Positions 23,911-31,037 of a stretch of DNA of 35,173 nucleotides are shown here, piece by piece. How positions within the stretch are numbered: the stretch's first letter is position 1; every line of letters begins with the position of its first letter. A program made the position numbers and the translations under genes. The notes beneath the pieces were generated by a model. It was not told where the DNA came from and made no database searches. It saw nothing but the letters and a program-made list of their open reading frames with translations. Source of the stretch: DASRHY01 sp046765875 (GTDB lineage: Bacteria; Actinomycetota; Actinomycetes; Propionibacteriales; Kribbellaceae); the NCBI GenBank assembly GCA_046765875.1, contig JBKPSJ010000152.1:1-35173 (forward strand), written 5' to 3'.

Positions 23911-24378
23911 ATGACCGGGCCGCGTGAGCTGGACGCGGAGGAGGCGGCCGTCTGGCAGGCGTACCTCGACCTCTTCCGCGGGCTCCGCAGCGCACTGGAC
24001 AACCAGTTGCTGCGGGACTGCGGCCTGTCCGCGGCTGACTACGCGCTGCTTGCGCCGCTGTCGGAGACCGACGGCGGCGTACTGCGGGCGCGTGACCTCG
24101 GCCGGCTGGTCGGCTGGGAGCGCAGCCGGCTGTCGCACCAGATCACCAGGATGGAGACCCGCGGGCTGGTGTGCCGGGAGCGGTGCGGGGACGACCAGCG
24201 CGGGTACATGGTCCGGCTGACCCGGGCCGGCCGGACCGCGGTCGAGACGGCCCGGCCACAACACCTGGAGACCGTGCGCCGGTATTTTTTCGAGCCGTTG
24301 ACCCGCCGCGACCAGCAGAGGCTGCGCCGGATCCTCGAGATGATGATCACCCGCCTCGACGACGAAGAGACTCGCTAG
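23911..24378 (+). CDS. MarR-family transcriptional regulator
   Basis: A 155-residue winged-helix protein. The DNA-binding region (about 45-100) includes LRARDLGRLVGWERSRLSHQ and the wing CGDDQRGYMVRLTRAGR, the MarR D-x-R-G-x-x-x-x-L-T motif. Flanking helices form the dimer interface. Ligand and targets are unknown. It starts 36 bases after the ABC ATPase and could be its regulator or independent. Its stop is four bases from the convergent prepilin peptidase stop. Confidence 0.92.
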   Translation: MTGPRELDAEEAAVWQAYLDLFRGLRSALDNQLLRDCGLSAADYALLAPLSETDGGVLRARDLGRLVGWERSRLSHQITRMETRGLVCRERCGDDQRGYMVRLTRAGRTAVETARPQHLETVRRYFFEPLTRRDQQRLRRILEMMITRLDDEETR

Positions 24379-24382
24379 CTGA

Positions 24383-25099
24383 TCATGCGCTGGCGAGGAT
24401 GGCGACAAGGGCTCCCGCGAGCATGAACGGTCCAAAGCTGATGGCGTGCTGGACCGAGATCCGGCGTGCGGCCAGCAGTGCGAGACTGACCACTCCCATC
24501 AGAAGGAACCCCAGGGTCGCCCCCACGAACAGTGTGGGCCACCCCAGCCAGCCGAGCGCGATGCCAAGTCCGCCTGCGAGCTTGACATCACCGCCGCCGA
24601 GCTGCCCCCGGCTCACGAGCGCCAGTGCCAGATAACCGCCGCCGAGTACTACTCCGCCGATCAGCGCGCGTAACAAGTCTGCCGGATGCCGGTTGATCAC
24701 CGTCGCGAGTCCGAACAGGGCGATCAGACCTGGATACAGCGGCAGCGTCAGCCGGTCGGGCAGCCGCTTGACGGCAACATCGATTGCCGCCAATGCCACG
24801 CCCAGCGCTCCGAGGAAGACGAATGCGGCCGCGTCGGGAAGACCGGCAAACCGGCCCAGTAGCAGGGCAAGGACCGTGGCGGTGACCAGTTCGAGAACGA
24901 GTGGCGTACCGAACCAACCGTGACACTCCGCGCACCGGATCCGGAGATAGGCGCGTCCGCTGATGGTTGTGGCGCAGCGCGAGCACATCGCGCGGGCAGG
25001 TTCGCCGGACGCCACCGACAGCCGGAACACGCTCAAGCGCAGCAGCATGCCCGCGGCGAAGCCGATCACGGCCCCGGCGCCTGCCCACGCGATGTGCAC
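24383..25099 (-). CDS. Prepilin peptidase (PilD-type, A24 aspartic peptidase with C4 N-terminal domain)
   Basis: About 238 residues with seven or eight hydrophobic segments. The N-terminal part has four cysteines in CxxC pairs, C39/C42 and C56/C59, as in the zinc-binding domain of bifunctional PilD; most Tad-locus peptidases (TadV/CpaA) lack this domain. The catalytic aspartates are D107 (AAIDVAVKRLPD) and D171 (GGGDVK). It would cut the Flp, TadE and TadG-like leaders at the inner face of the membrane. The GTG at 25099 is the most probable start; a TTG at 25108 is also in frame. It is divergent from the pilin genes it serves. Confidence 0.9.
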   Translation of the reverse strand: MHIAWAGAGAVIGFAAGMLLRLSVFRLSVASGEPARAMCSRCATTISGRAYLRIRCAECHGWFGTPLVLELVTATVLALLLGRFAGLPDAAAFVFLGALGVALAAIDVAVKRLPDRLTLPLYPGLIALFGLATVINRHPADLLRALIGGVVLGGGYLALALVSRGQLGGGDVKLAGGLGIALGWLGWPTLFVGATLGFLLMGVVSLALLAARRISVQHAISFGPFMLAGALVAILASA

Positions 25100-25420
25100 G
25101 CCGGCCAAGCTACAGACGTCCGTGTTGTTGACAGAACCGCGCGGCCTCAGAACTGACCGACCGGCGCAGGATGACGACTGTTCACCCGGCATTGTCGGCC
25201 AACCGCCCGACAGGCGCGTCCTCCAGTGCGTACCGGCGTCAGCCGATCGGTGTCCTGTCCCGCCCGGATCCCGGACTTTGTCCGCCGGTCGGCGAGGTTT
25301 TTGACCGGTTGACCGATGCCGGGCCGGCGCACCGATCCAGCACGGTTTCGGCACCGAGCGGCAGAGGGTCGTTCGATCAGTTGGCGGGGCTCACGCCCGC
25401 CACCGAAGGAGGAGTTCCAA
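25100..25420. other. Intergenic region, 321 bases, upstream of the Flp operon
   Basis: It holds the divergent promoters for the prepilin peptidase and pilin operon, but no clear hexamer pair. An 8-base tandem TTGACCGG/TTGACCGA (25301-25316) offers two overlapping -35-like TTGACC elements without good -10 partners. A hairpin (25382-25402) immediately precedes the pilin ribosome site. No gene is supported. Confidence 0.5.
25382..25402 (+). promoter_or_regulatory. Hairpin in the flp 5' leader, just before the ribosome-binding site
   Basis: TGGCGGG (25382-25388) pairs perfectly with CCCGCCA (25396-25402) around a seven-base loop. The strong site AAGGAGGAG (25406-25414) begins only three bases later. 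A stable 5' stem so close could protect the abundant pilin mRNA or tune ribosome access. Inference from sequence alone. Confidence 0.5.
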
Positions 25421-25606
25421 ATGCACAACGACCTGCTCGCCTACGTGCGGACCTTCACCAAGCAGCTGCGTCGCGACGACCGTGGCGCGACGATGGTGGA
25501 ATACGGCCTGATGGTGGCCCTGATCGCCGTCGTGGTCATTCCGGCGCTCATCGTCCTGGGCCCCGCCATCGCCGCCCTGTTCACCGGTATCGCCGGCAAC
25601 CTCTGA
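25421..25606 (+). CDS. flp: Flp-type major pilin, copy 1
   Basis: A 61-residue prepilin. The basic leader MHNDLLAYVRTFTKQLRRDD ends in RG, and the predicted cut is between G22 and A23, leaving ATMVEYGL with Glu at +5 and the adjacent Tyr, the Flp hallmark. One long hydrophobic helix (about 27-50) follows, with the short C-terminus of Flp pilins. It is assembled into the Tad pilus. The AAGGAGGAG site at 25406-25414 is the strongest in the region, fitting high expression. Confidence 0.93.
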   Translation: MHNDLLAYVRTFTKQLRRDDRGATMVEYGLMVALIAVVVIPALIVLGPAIAALFTGIAGNL

Positions 25607-25650
25607 TCGCTCAGGTGCGGTCTGCCCCCACTCAGTTCGATCGCGTGGGT

Positions 25651-25684
25651 GGTGCGGCCCGGCGACATCGGCCGGGCCGCCACC
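25651..25684 (+). terminator. Strong hairpin between the two pilin genes, possible attenuator
   Basis: CGGCCCGGC (25655-25663) pairs perfectly with GCCGGGCCG (25671-25679); GGTG (25651-25654) extends the stem with CACC (25681-25684) across a single-base bulge. It lies 44 bases after the first pilin stop and 23 before the second pilin ATG. No U-tract follows. It could be a partial terminator or a 3' stabiliser that raises the first pilin above the downstream assembly genes. Confidence 0.6.
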
Positions 25685-25707
25685 GCTCCAGTCTGATAGG
25701 GATTCCG

Positions 25708-25890
25708 ATGCTCAAGTTCGCGGGGTTGGTCAAAGCACTTCCCGGGTCGCTGCGTCGCGACGACCGTGGCGCGACCATGGTGGAGTACGGCCTGCTGGTC
25801 GTGATGATCGCGATCGTCGTGATTCCCGCTCTCATCGTCCTGGGCCCGATCGTCGCAAGTTGGTACACGGGCGTTATCGGCAGCCTCTGA
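25708..25890 (+). CDS. flp: Flp-type pilin, copy 2
   Basis: A 60-residue prepilin with the cut predicted between G21 and A22: LRRDDRG then ATMVEYGLLV, Glu at +5 and Tyr after it. The stretch LRRDDRGATMVEYGL is identical to copy 1 in protein and nearly so in DNA, and PALIVLGP recurs, so this is a tandem duplication. The tail differs (SWYTGVIGSL with Trp and Tyr). The ribosome site (AGGGA, 25698-25702) is weaker than that of copy 1, suggesting lower expression, perhaps as a minor pilin. Confidence 0.92.
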   Translation: MLKFAGLVKALPGSLRRDDRGATMVEYGLLVVMIAIVVIPALIVLGPIVASWYTGVIGSL

Positions 25891-25894
25891 CTCC

Positions 25895-25944
25895 TGTCTG
25901 AATGCATTGTCTGAACTCATTGTCTGACTCATTCTCTGACCGAT
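25895..25944. repeat. Short tandem array of 12-13-base TGTCTGA repeats
   Basis: Four consecutive units: TGTCTGAATGCAT (25895-25907), TGTCTGAACTCAT (25908-25920), TGTCTGACTCAT (25921-25932) and TCTCTGACCGAT (25933-25944). The array begins four bases after the second pilin stop and ends 61 bases before tadE. Each unit contains a TGA, together covering all three frames. It is unlike the coding DNA around it. Confidence 0.7.
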
Positions 25945-26005
25945 TCCACGGAGCTGATTGCGGTATCGGCTGCCATGAATGACGTCTCATGAACCGGGAG
26001 AGCTC

Positions 26006-26512
26006 ATGTATCCGAGACGAGGGGCCCGCGGCGGGAAAACCCACCACGGCCGCGCATCTCGCAGCCGGCTCGCGGCACGGGTACGCCGCATCCTTCCCTC
26101 GTCGGTACATGGGGGCAGCAGCGCGGACCGCGGCGCCGCCGCTGTGGAGTTCGCGCTCCTGCTTCCCCTGTTGCTGCTGATCGTGCTGGGCATCGTCGAC
26201 TTCGGCCGGATTCTCAACGCCCAGGTGACTCTGACCCAGGCAGCGCGAGAGGGTGCTCGCCTCGTCGCACTCGGGCAGCCGAACGTACCGGGCCGCACAC
26301 AGGCCGCCGCGACACCGCTCAGCCCGGTAGGCGTGTCGATCCAGTCGGCCTGTGCCGCCGGCGCTGGTCCGGCCAGCAACGGTGTTGTTCAAACCAGTTA
26401 CAGCTTCACGTTCACGCCCGGGCTGGGCTACATCGTCAGCCTTTTCGGTGGCACCGGCTTGAGTGGCCAGATCACGTTGACCGCCACGGGGGTCATGCCA
26501 TGCGAAACCTAG
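26006..26512 (+). CDS. tadE: TadE-family pseudopilin
   Basis: A 168-residue protein. A long basic N-terminus (R/K/H-rich, residues 1-42) precedes RGAAAVEFALLLPLLLLIVL, the TadE motif, with Glu at +5 after the likely G43/A44 cut, as in prepilins. One membrane helix (about 44-64) continues into VDFGRILNAQVTLTQAAREG. The rest is extracytoplasmic beta-rich sequence with two cysteines. TadE proteins are minor pilins needed for Tad assembly. ATG at 26006 is supported by GGGAG at 25996. It overlaps the next gene by 13 bases. Confidence 0.9.
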   Translation: MYPRRGARGGKTHHGRASRSRLAARVRRILPSSVHGGSSADRGAAAVEFALLLPLLLLIVLGIVDFGRILNAQVTLTQAAREGARLVALGQPNVPGRTQAAATPLSPVGVSIQSACAAGAGPASNGVVQTSYSFTFTPGLGYIVSLFGGTGLSGQITLTATGVMPCET

Positions 26513-27606
26513 TCCCGCGGTGCGTCCGGCCGATGATGCGGTTGCTCGGCGCCGACGACCGAGGTGCCGTCGGCATCCTGGTCGGGATGCTCCTCGCGAT
26601 GGGCGTGCTGCTCGGCATGGCCGCGCTGACCATCGACGTCGGTATGTTGTACAAGGAACGCGCCGAGTTGCAGAACGGTGCCGACGCCGGCTCGATCGCT
26701 GTCGCCAAGACCTGCGCCGTTGCTAGCTGTGCACCCGGTACCGCTGCCAACTACGCCAATCTCAATGCCAAGGACGGCGTGTCGGCGGTAACCCTGGTGT
26801 GCGGTCACGACCCCAGCGGTGCTCTGGCAGGTTGCCCGGCGTCCTCGGGCGCAATGGTCGACTGCCCGAGCGCCCCATCGGCCGGCGCGAACTACGTCGA
26901 CGTGCACACCGCCACCAGGACCACGGGCGGCTCGTCGCTGCTACCGCCGGTGTTCTCTCGCGCGCTGGCAGGAAACTCCGGCTATCAGGGCAGCACGGTT
27001 CTCGCCTGTGCCCGTGCGATGTGGGGACCTGCCGTACAGAGCTCGAACTCGCTGGCGATGACGCTGTCATTGTGTGCGTGGCAGCAGGCTACCGGCGGAA
27101 CTCCGCCCACCTTCGGAGTCGATGTCAGGATCTTCGTGCGAGACGCCCCCAATGCGCCCACCTGCGACGGCTTGAGCGCGCCCGGTGAATTCGGATGGTT
27201 GACCGACATCGGCGGATGTACTGCTGCGATCGACCTCACGCAGAACGGATATGCCAGCGGCAGCGACCCGGGCAAGAACTTATCCAAGGCGTGTCAAGAT
27301 GCGTTGCTCTCGTACGTTGCGAACAGGACCCCGATCTACATTCCGATCTTCGATACGACGACGGGGACCGGCAGCGGCGCCAGTTATCACCTCGTCGGGC
27401 TGGCCGCGTTCATCCTCACCGGGTACGCAAACATGAACCCGCTGAAGAACGCTGTCCCCTCGCCGTTCACCACAGCTGACTGCCCGAATGGGAAGACGAC
27501 ACCGTCGTGCATATTCGGGCATTTCACCCAGGCGCTGGTGCCTGTGTCCACCACCATCGGTGGCGGCACCTACTTCGGTGCCACCGCCATCAAGCTCGCC
27601 GGTTAG
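26500..27606 (+). CDS. TadG-like pilus-assembly protein, cysteine-rich
   Basis: A 368-residue protein. DDRGAVGILVGMLLAMGVLL (about 18-37) then ALTIDVGMLYKERAELQNGA is the Tad N-terminal helix and following motif, anchoring the protein with its C-terminal 300 residues outside. That part holds twelve cysteines, an even number, with one more at C8 near the cytoplasmic end. Disulfide pairing outside the cell is likely. It starts 13 bases inside tadE and is followed by cpaB 25 bases later. A VWA domain, common in TadG proteins, is not evident here; instead it is fused to TadB in this locus. Confidence 0.85.
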   Translation: MRNLVPRCVRPMMRLLGADDRGAVGILVGMLLAMGVLLGMAALTIDVGMLYKERAELQNGADAGSIAVAKTCAVASCAPGTAANYANLNAKDGVSAVTLVCGHDPSGALAGCPASSGAMVDCPSAPSAGANYVDVHTATRTTGGSSLLPPVFSRALAGNSGYQGSTVLACARAMWGPAVQSSNSLAMTLSLCAWQQATGGTPPTFGVDVRIFVRDAPNAPTCDGLSAPGEFGWLTDIGGCTAAIDLTQNGYASGSDPGKNLSKACQDALLSYVANRTPIYIPIFDTTTGTGSGASYHLVGLAAFILTGYANMNPLKNAVPSPFTTADCPNGKTTPSCIFGHFTQALVPVSTTIGGGTYFGATAIKLAG

Positions 27607-27631
27607 TACCACCAGCAGAGAAGAGAGAGCA

Positions 27632-28441
27632 ATGAAACGTCGAGTTTTGACCATCGTGCTGGCGGTGACGTTGGCCGTGCTTGGAACGGTTGTCGTGCTG
27701 GTCTATGTCAATCAGGCCGACGCCCGCGCTGTGGAAGGACAGAAGGCGGTGACCGTTCTGGTGGCCGCCAAGACGATCCCGTCCGGAACCACAGCCGGCG
27801 AAGCGAAGAAGTCCCTGCGCGAGGAAACGCTGCCGGCTTCCTCGGTGTCGTCCGATGCCGTCGCGGAGATAACGCCCGACCAGGAATCCCTGGTCATGTC
27901 GACTCATCTCGACCGGGGCCAACTGCTCCTGAAGTCGATGCTGGTGTCCGCTGCGCAGGCCACCGGCGGACTGGCGATCCCCGACGGCAAGGTGGCGGTC
28001 ACCATCACGCTCTGCAGCCCGGAGGCAGTCGCCGGCAACGTGCGGGTGGGGTCCGAGGTCGCGGTGTTCGGCACCCTCGTCGCCGGCAGCACCGGCGATA
28101 CCACCGCACAGCCGAACTGCACCGGTCAGCACAAGCAGCAGGTCGGCAAGGGAATTGGCAACACCCGCGTCGTGATACCCAAGGTGCGAGTGCTCGCGAT
28201 CGGCCCGGCAGCGTCGGCCACGCCGGAGGCCGATGCCAATGCCACCAACAGCGCGTTCTCGCAGGGAGCTACCTCAGCCCGCAACGACATGACGCTGGTG
28301 ACCGTCGCCGTCAATCAGGACGACGCCGAGCGTTTGATCCTGCTGACGCAGACCGGGCTGCCGTACCTGGCGTTGCTCGGCCCGTCCGCCGAGATCAAGC
28401 CCGATACTCACGTCGTCCCCCAGTTCGCACCGTCGAAGTAA
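27632..28441 (+). CDS. cpaB: Flp pilus assembly protein CpaB/RcpC
   Basis: A 269-residue protein. An N-terminal membrane segment (about 5-27: VLTIVLAVTLAVLGTVVVLV) acts as signal or anchor, followed by an SAF domain with VTVLVAAKTIPSGTTAGEAK and the RcpC-type VAVTITLCSPEAVAGNVRVG and EVAVFGT. In diderms CpaB partners the secretin; in monoderms its role outside the membrane is unclear. AAGAGAGAG precedes the ATG. It is followed 11 bases on by the CpaE gene. Confidence 0.9.
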   Translation: MKRRVLTIVLAVTLAVLGTVVVLVYVNQADARAVEGQKAVTVLVAAKTIPSGTTAGEAKKSLREETLPASSVSSDAVAEITPDQESLVMSTHLDRGQLLLKSMLVSAAQATGGLAIPDGKVAVTITLCSPEAVAGNVRVGSEVAVFGTLVAGSTGDTTAQPNCTGQHKQQVGKGIGNTRVVIPKVRVLAIGPAASATPEADANATNSAFSQGATSARNDMTLVTVAVNQDDAERLILLTQTGLPYLALLGPSAEIKPDTHVVPQFAPSK

Positions 28442-28452
28442 GGACAATCGCG

Positions 28453-29625
28453 ATGCCTATCGTTTGCCAACTGGCCGCTTGGCCGGACGAGATGACCGCG
28501 AGCATCGTCGGTCCGGTGCGCCCCGTCGAGGACCTCAGCGCCGCGGGCCGCGCCCTGCTCGACGACCCCGCCGAGGACCTGGTCGTTGTCGGCCCGGATG
28601 TCGAAACCGGCGAGGCGTTCAGGTTCACCGCGCACCTGCGTCTGGAGCGACCGACCGCGGGCGTCATCCTTGTGCGCCGGCAGGTTGATGTCGCGCTGCT
28701 CACCGAGGCGCTGCGAGCCGGCGTGCGGGAAGTGGTCACAGCCGGAGACGACGCGGCCTTGGCGGCCGCGTGCGAGCGCTCCCGTGCGCTGTCGGGACAG
28801 GTGCGTGTCGAAGTGCGTGCCGACGACGAGCCGGCACCGACGCATCAGGGCAAGGTAATCACCGTGTTCTCCGCCAAGGGCGGTTGCGGCAAGACCACCT
28901 TCGCGACCAACCTTGCCGCGGCGCTGGCCGCGGACGGCATCCATCGGGTGTGCGCAGTCGACCTCGACCTCGCATTCGGCGATCTGGCGATCAGTGTTCA
29001 GCTCGACCCGGTGCGCACCTTCAGCGACGCGCTGACCATGGCCGGCCATGTCGACACCACAGGCGCGGCCTCGTTGCTGACGTCCTACCGCCCCGGGCTG
29101 GACATGCTGCTGGCGCCGGTCACGCCGGGCGATGCCGAGAGGGTGCCTGCCACCCTGGTCGGCGAGTTGCTCGTAGTGCTGCGCGGAATGTTCGACTTCC
29201 TCGTGATCGACACGCCTGCACAGTTCAGCGAGCACGTGCTCACCGCGATGGATATCTCCGACCACCACGTGTTGCTGACCACGCCTGACACACCGGCGCT
29301 CAAGAACCTGCGGATCACGCTGGACATGCTTGACCTCCTGTCCTACTCGCGCGACATCCGCTCGGTGGTGCTCAATCGCTCCGACTCGAAGGTCGGACTG
29401 TCGTCAAGCGATGTCGAGCGCGTGGTGCGCAGCCCGATCAGCGCCCAGGTTCCGTCCAGCCGCGCCGTGCCCGTCTCCATCAACAAGGGGACCCCGATCG
29501 TCATCGCTACGCCGAACCATCCGGTCAGTCAGGCGATCACCCGGTTCAGCCGAGAACATCTGCTGAGCCAATCCGCGCCTGTGCGGCACAAGATCTCCGC
29601 AGTCCGTGCTGCGCGGAGGCGATGA
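28453..29625 (+). CDS. cpaE: CpaE/TadZ-like ParA-family localisation ATPase
   Basis: A 390-residue protein. An N-terminal receiver-like domain (about 1-120) without an obvious phospho-site is followed by a ParA/MinD ATPase: deviant Walker A SAKGGCGKTT with K142 and K147, VCAVDLDLAFGD, FDFLVIDTPAQ and VVLNRSDSKVG. TadZ/CpaE proteins place the pilus machine in the cell. The TGA overlaps the next gene's ATGATG start, with GGAGG at 29615, so TadZ and TadA are coupled. Confidence 0.92.
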   Translation: MPIVCQLAAWPDEMTASIVGPVRPVEDLSAAGRALLDDPAEDLVVVGPDVETGEAFRFTAHLRLERPTAGVILVRRQVDVALLTEALRAGVREVVTAGDDAALAAACERSRALSGQVRVEVRADDEPAPTHQGKVITVFSAKGGCGKTTFATNLAAALAADGIHRVCAVDLDLAFGDLAISVQLDPVRTFSDALTMAGHVDTTGAASLLTSYRPGLDMLLAPVTPGDAERVPATLVGELLVVLRGMFDFLVIDTPAQFSEHVLTAMDISDHHVLLTTPDTPALKNLRITLDMLDLLSYSRDIRSVVLNRSDSKVGLSSSDVERVVRSPISAQVPSSRAVPVSINKGTPIVIATPNHPVSQAITRFSREHLLSQSAPVRHKISAVRAARRR

Positions 29626-31037
29626 TGAACCTGTCTGAAAGGCTGGCCCAGCTGCAGCCACGCACGGGACAGGATCTCCAGGCGGCCCGACCCACGCCCG
29701 TGAGTGCCCCGGGTCCGCGTGCGAGCGCTGACATACCCCGCCACGCGGCGCGGAATGCCGACCCCTTCGCCGCCGTGAAGCGCAGCGTGCACCAGGGTCT
29801 GCTGGAGACATTGGGCCCCAAGCTGTACGACGCTCATCTCGACCAGCGAGAACTCGAACAGAAGGTCACGCAAACCCTGCAGGCCGTCTTGCAGACCGAC
29901 GACACCCCGATGACCGCCGCGGACCGCGCGCGCGTCGCGCAGGAGGTCGCCGACGAGATCCTCGGTCACGGCCCACTCGAGCCCTACCTGCGCGACCCCG
30001 GCGTCTCCGAGATCATGGTCAACGGCCACGACCAGATCTACATCGAACGCGACGGGCGGCTGGTCCCTGTCGACGCGACGTTCACCGACGAGAGTCACCT
30101 TCGCCGCACCATCGACAAGGTGGTTTCCCGGGTCGGCCGGCGGGTCGACGACGCCAGCCCCATGGTGGATGCCCGTTTGCCCGACGGCAGCCGGGTGAAT
30201 GCCGTCGTTCCGCCGATCGCGCTGGACGGGTCCCTGCTCACGATCCGGAAGTTCGCCGCCGACCCGTTCACGGTCAACGACCTGATCTCGTTCGGCACCC
30301 TGACCGCGCCGGTCGCCGAGTTGCTCAAGGCGTGCGTTCGTGGCCGGCTGAACATCCTGATCGGCGGCGGCACCGGTTCCGGCAAGACGACGACGCTGAA
30401 CGTGCTGTCGTCGTTCCTGCCCGATGACGAGCGCATCGTCACGATCGAGGACGCCGCCGAGCTTCAGTTGCGGCAGGAACACGTGCTTCGCCTCGAGTCG
30501 CGTCCCGCCAATGTCGAGGCGCGAGGCGAGATCGCGATCCGGGACCTCGTGCGCAACTCGTTGCGCATGCGTCCCGACCGCATCATCATCGGCGAGGTTC
30601 GCGACGGCGCCGCGCTGGACATGTTGCAGGCCATGAACACCGGCCACGACGGCTCCATCACGACCGTCCACTCCAACACCCCGCGCGACTCGCTGTCCCG
30701 CCTGGAGACCATGGTGCTGATGGCCGGCGTGGACCTGCCCCAGCGGGCGATCCGCGAGCAGATGGCCTCCGCGATCGACCTCATCGTGCACCAGTCGCGG
30801 CTCAAGGACGGGACGCGCCGGATCACCCACATCACCGAGGTCAGCGGCATGGAGGGCGAGGTCATCACCCTGCAGGACCTGTTCTTGTTCGACTTCCATG
30901 CGGGCCTCGACGAGCACGGGCAGTTCCGCGGCACGCTGCGATCGACAGGCCTGCGTCCGGGCTTCCTCAAACGGCTCGCTGACAGAGGCATCTATCTGCC
31001 GCCGCGAACGTTCGGGCTCGAGGAGGTCGCCAGATGA
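29622..31037 (+). CDS. tadA: TadA/CpaF secretion ATPase
   Basis: A 471-residue traffic ATPase. Walker A GGTGSGKT (249-256), the Asp box RIVTIEDAAELQL, Walker B RIIIGEVRDG (E325) and the His box GHDGSITTVHSN. The N-terminal domain contains DPGVSEIMVNG, typical of CpaF. It hexamerises at the inner membrane and powers pilus extension and probably retraction through TadB/TadC. Start may be at either ATG of ATGATG (29622 or 29625). The stop overlaps the next start as ATGA. Confidence 0.95.
   Translation: MMNLSERLAQLQPRTGQDLQAARPTPVSAPGPRASADIPRHAARNADPFAAVKRSVHQGLLETLGPKLYDAHLDQRELEQKVTQTLQAVLQTDDTPMTAADRARVAQEVADEILGHGPLEPYLRDPGVSEIMVNGHDQIYIERDGRLVPVDATFTDESHLRRTIDKVVSRVGRRVDDASPMVDARLPDGSRVNAVVPPIALDGSLLTIRKFAADPFTVNDLISFGTLTAPVAELLKACVRGRLNILIGGGTGSGKTTTLNVLSSFLPDDERIVTIEDAAELQLRQEHVLRLESRPANVEARGEIAIRDLVRNSLRMRPDRIIIGEVRDGAALDMLQAMNTGHDGSITTVHSNTPRDSLSRLETMVLMAGVDLPQRAIREQMASAIDLIVHQSRLKDGTRRITHITEVSGMEGEVITLQDLFLFDFHAGLDEHGQFRGTLRSTGLRPGFLKRLADRGIYLPPRTFGLEEVAR

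Noticed and set aside
21892..24435. Open frame of 847 codons on the minus strand
   Set aside because: Antisense to GabT, the ABC ATPase and MarR; no recognisable domain and low-complexity composition.
25895..25944. CRISPR array
   Set aside because: Units are 12-13 bases with no separate spacers and no cas genes are present.
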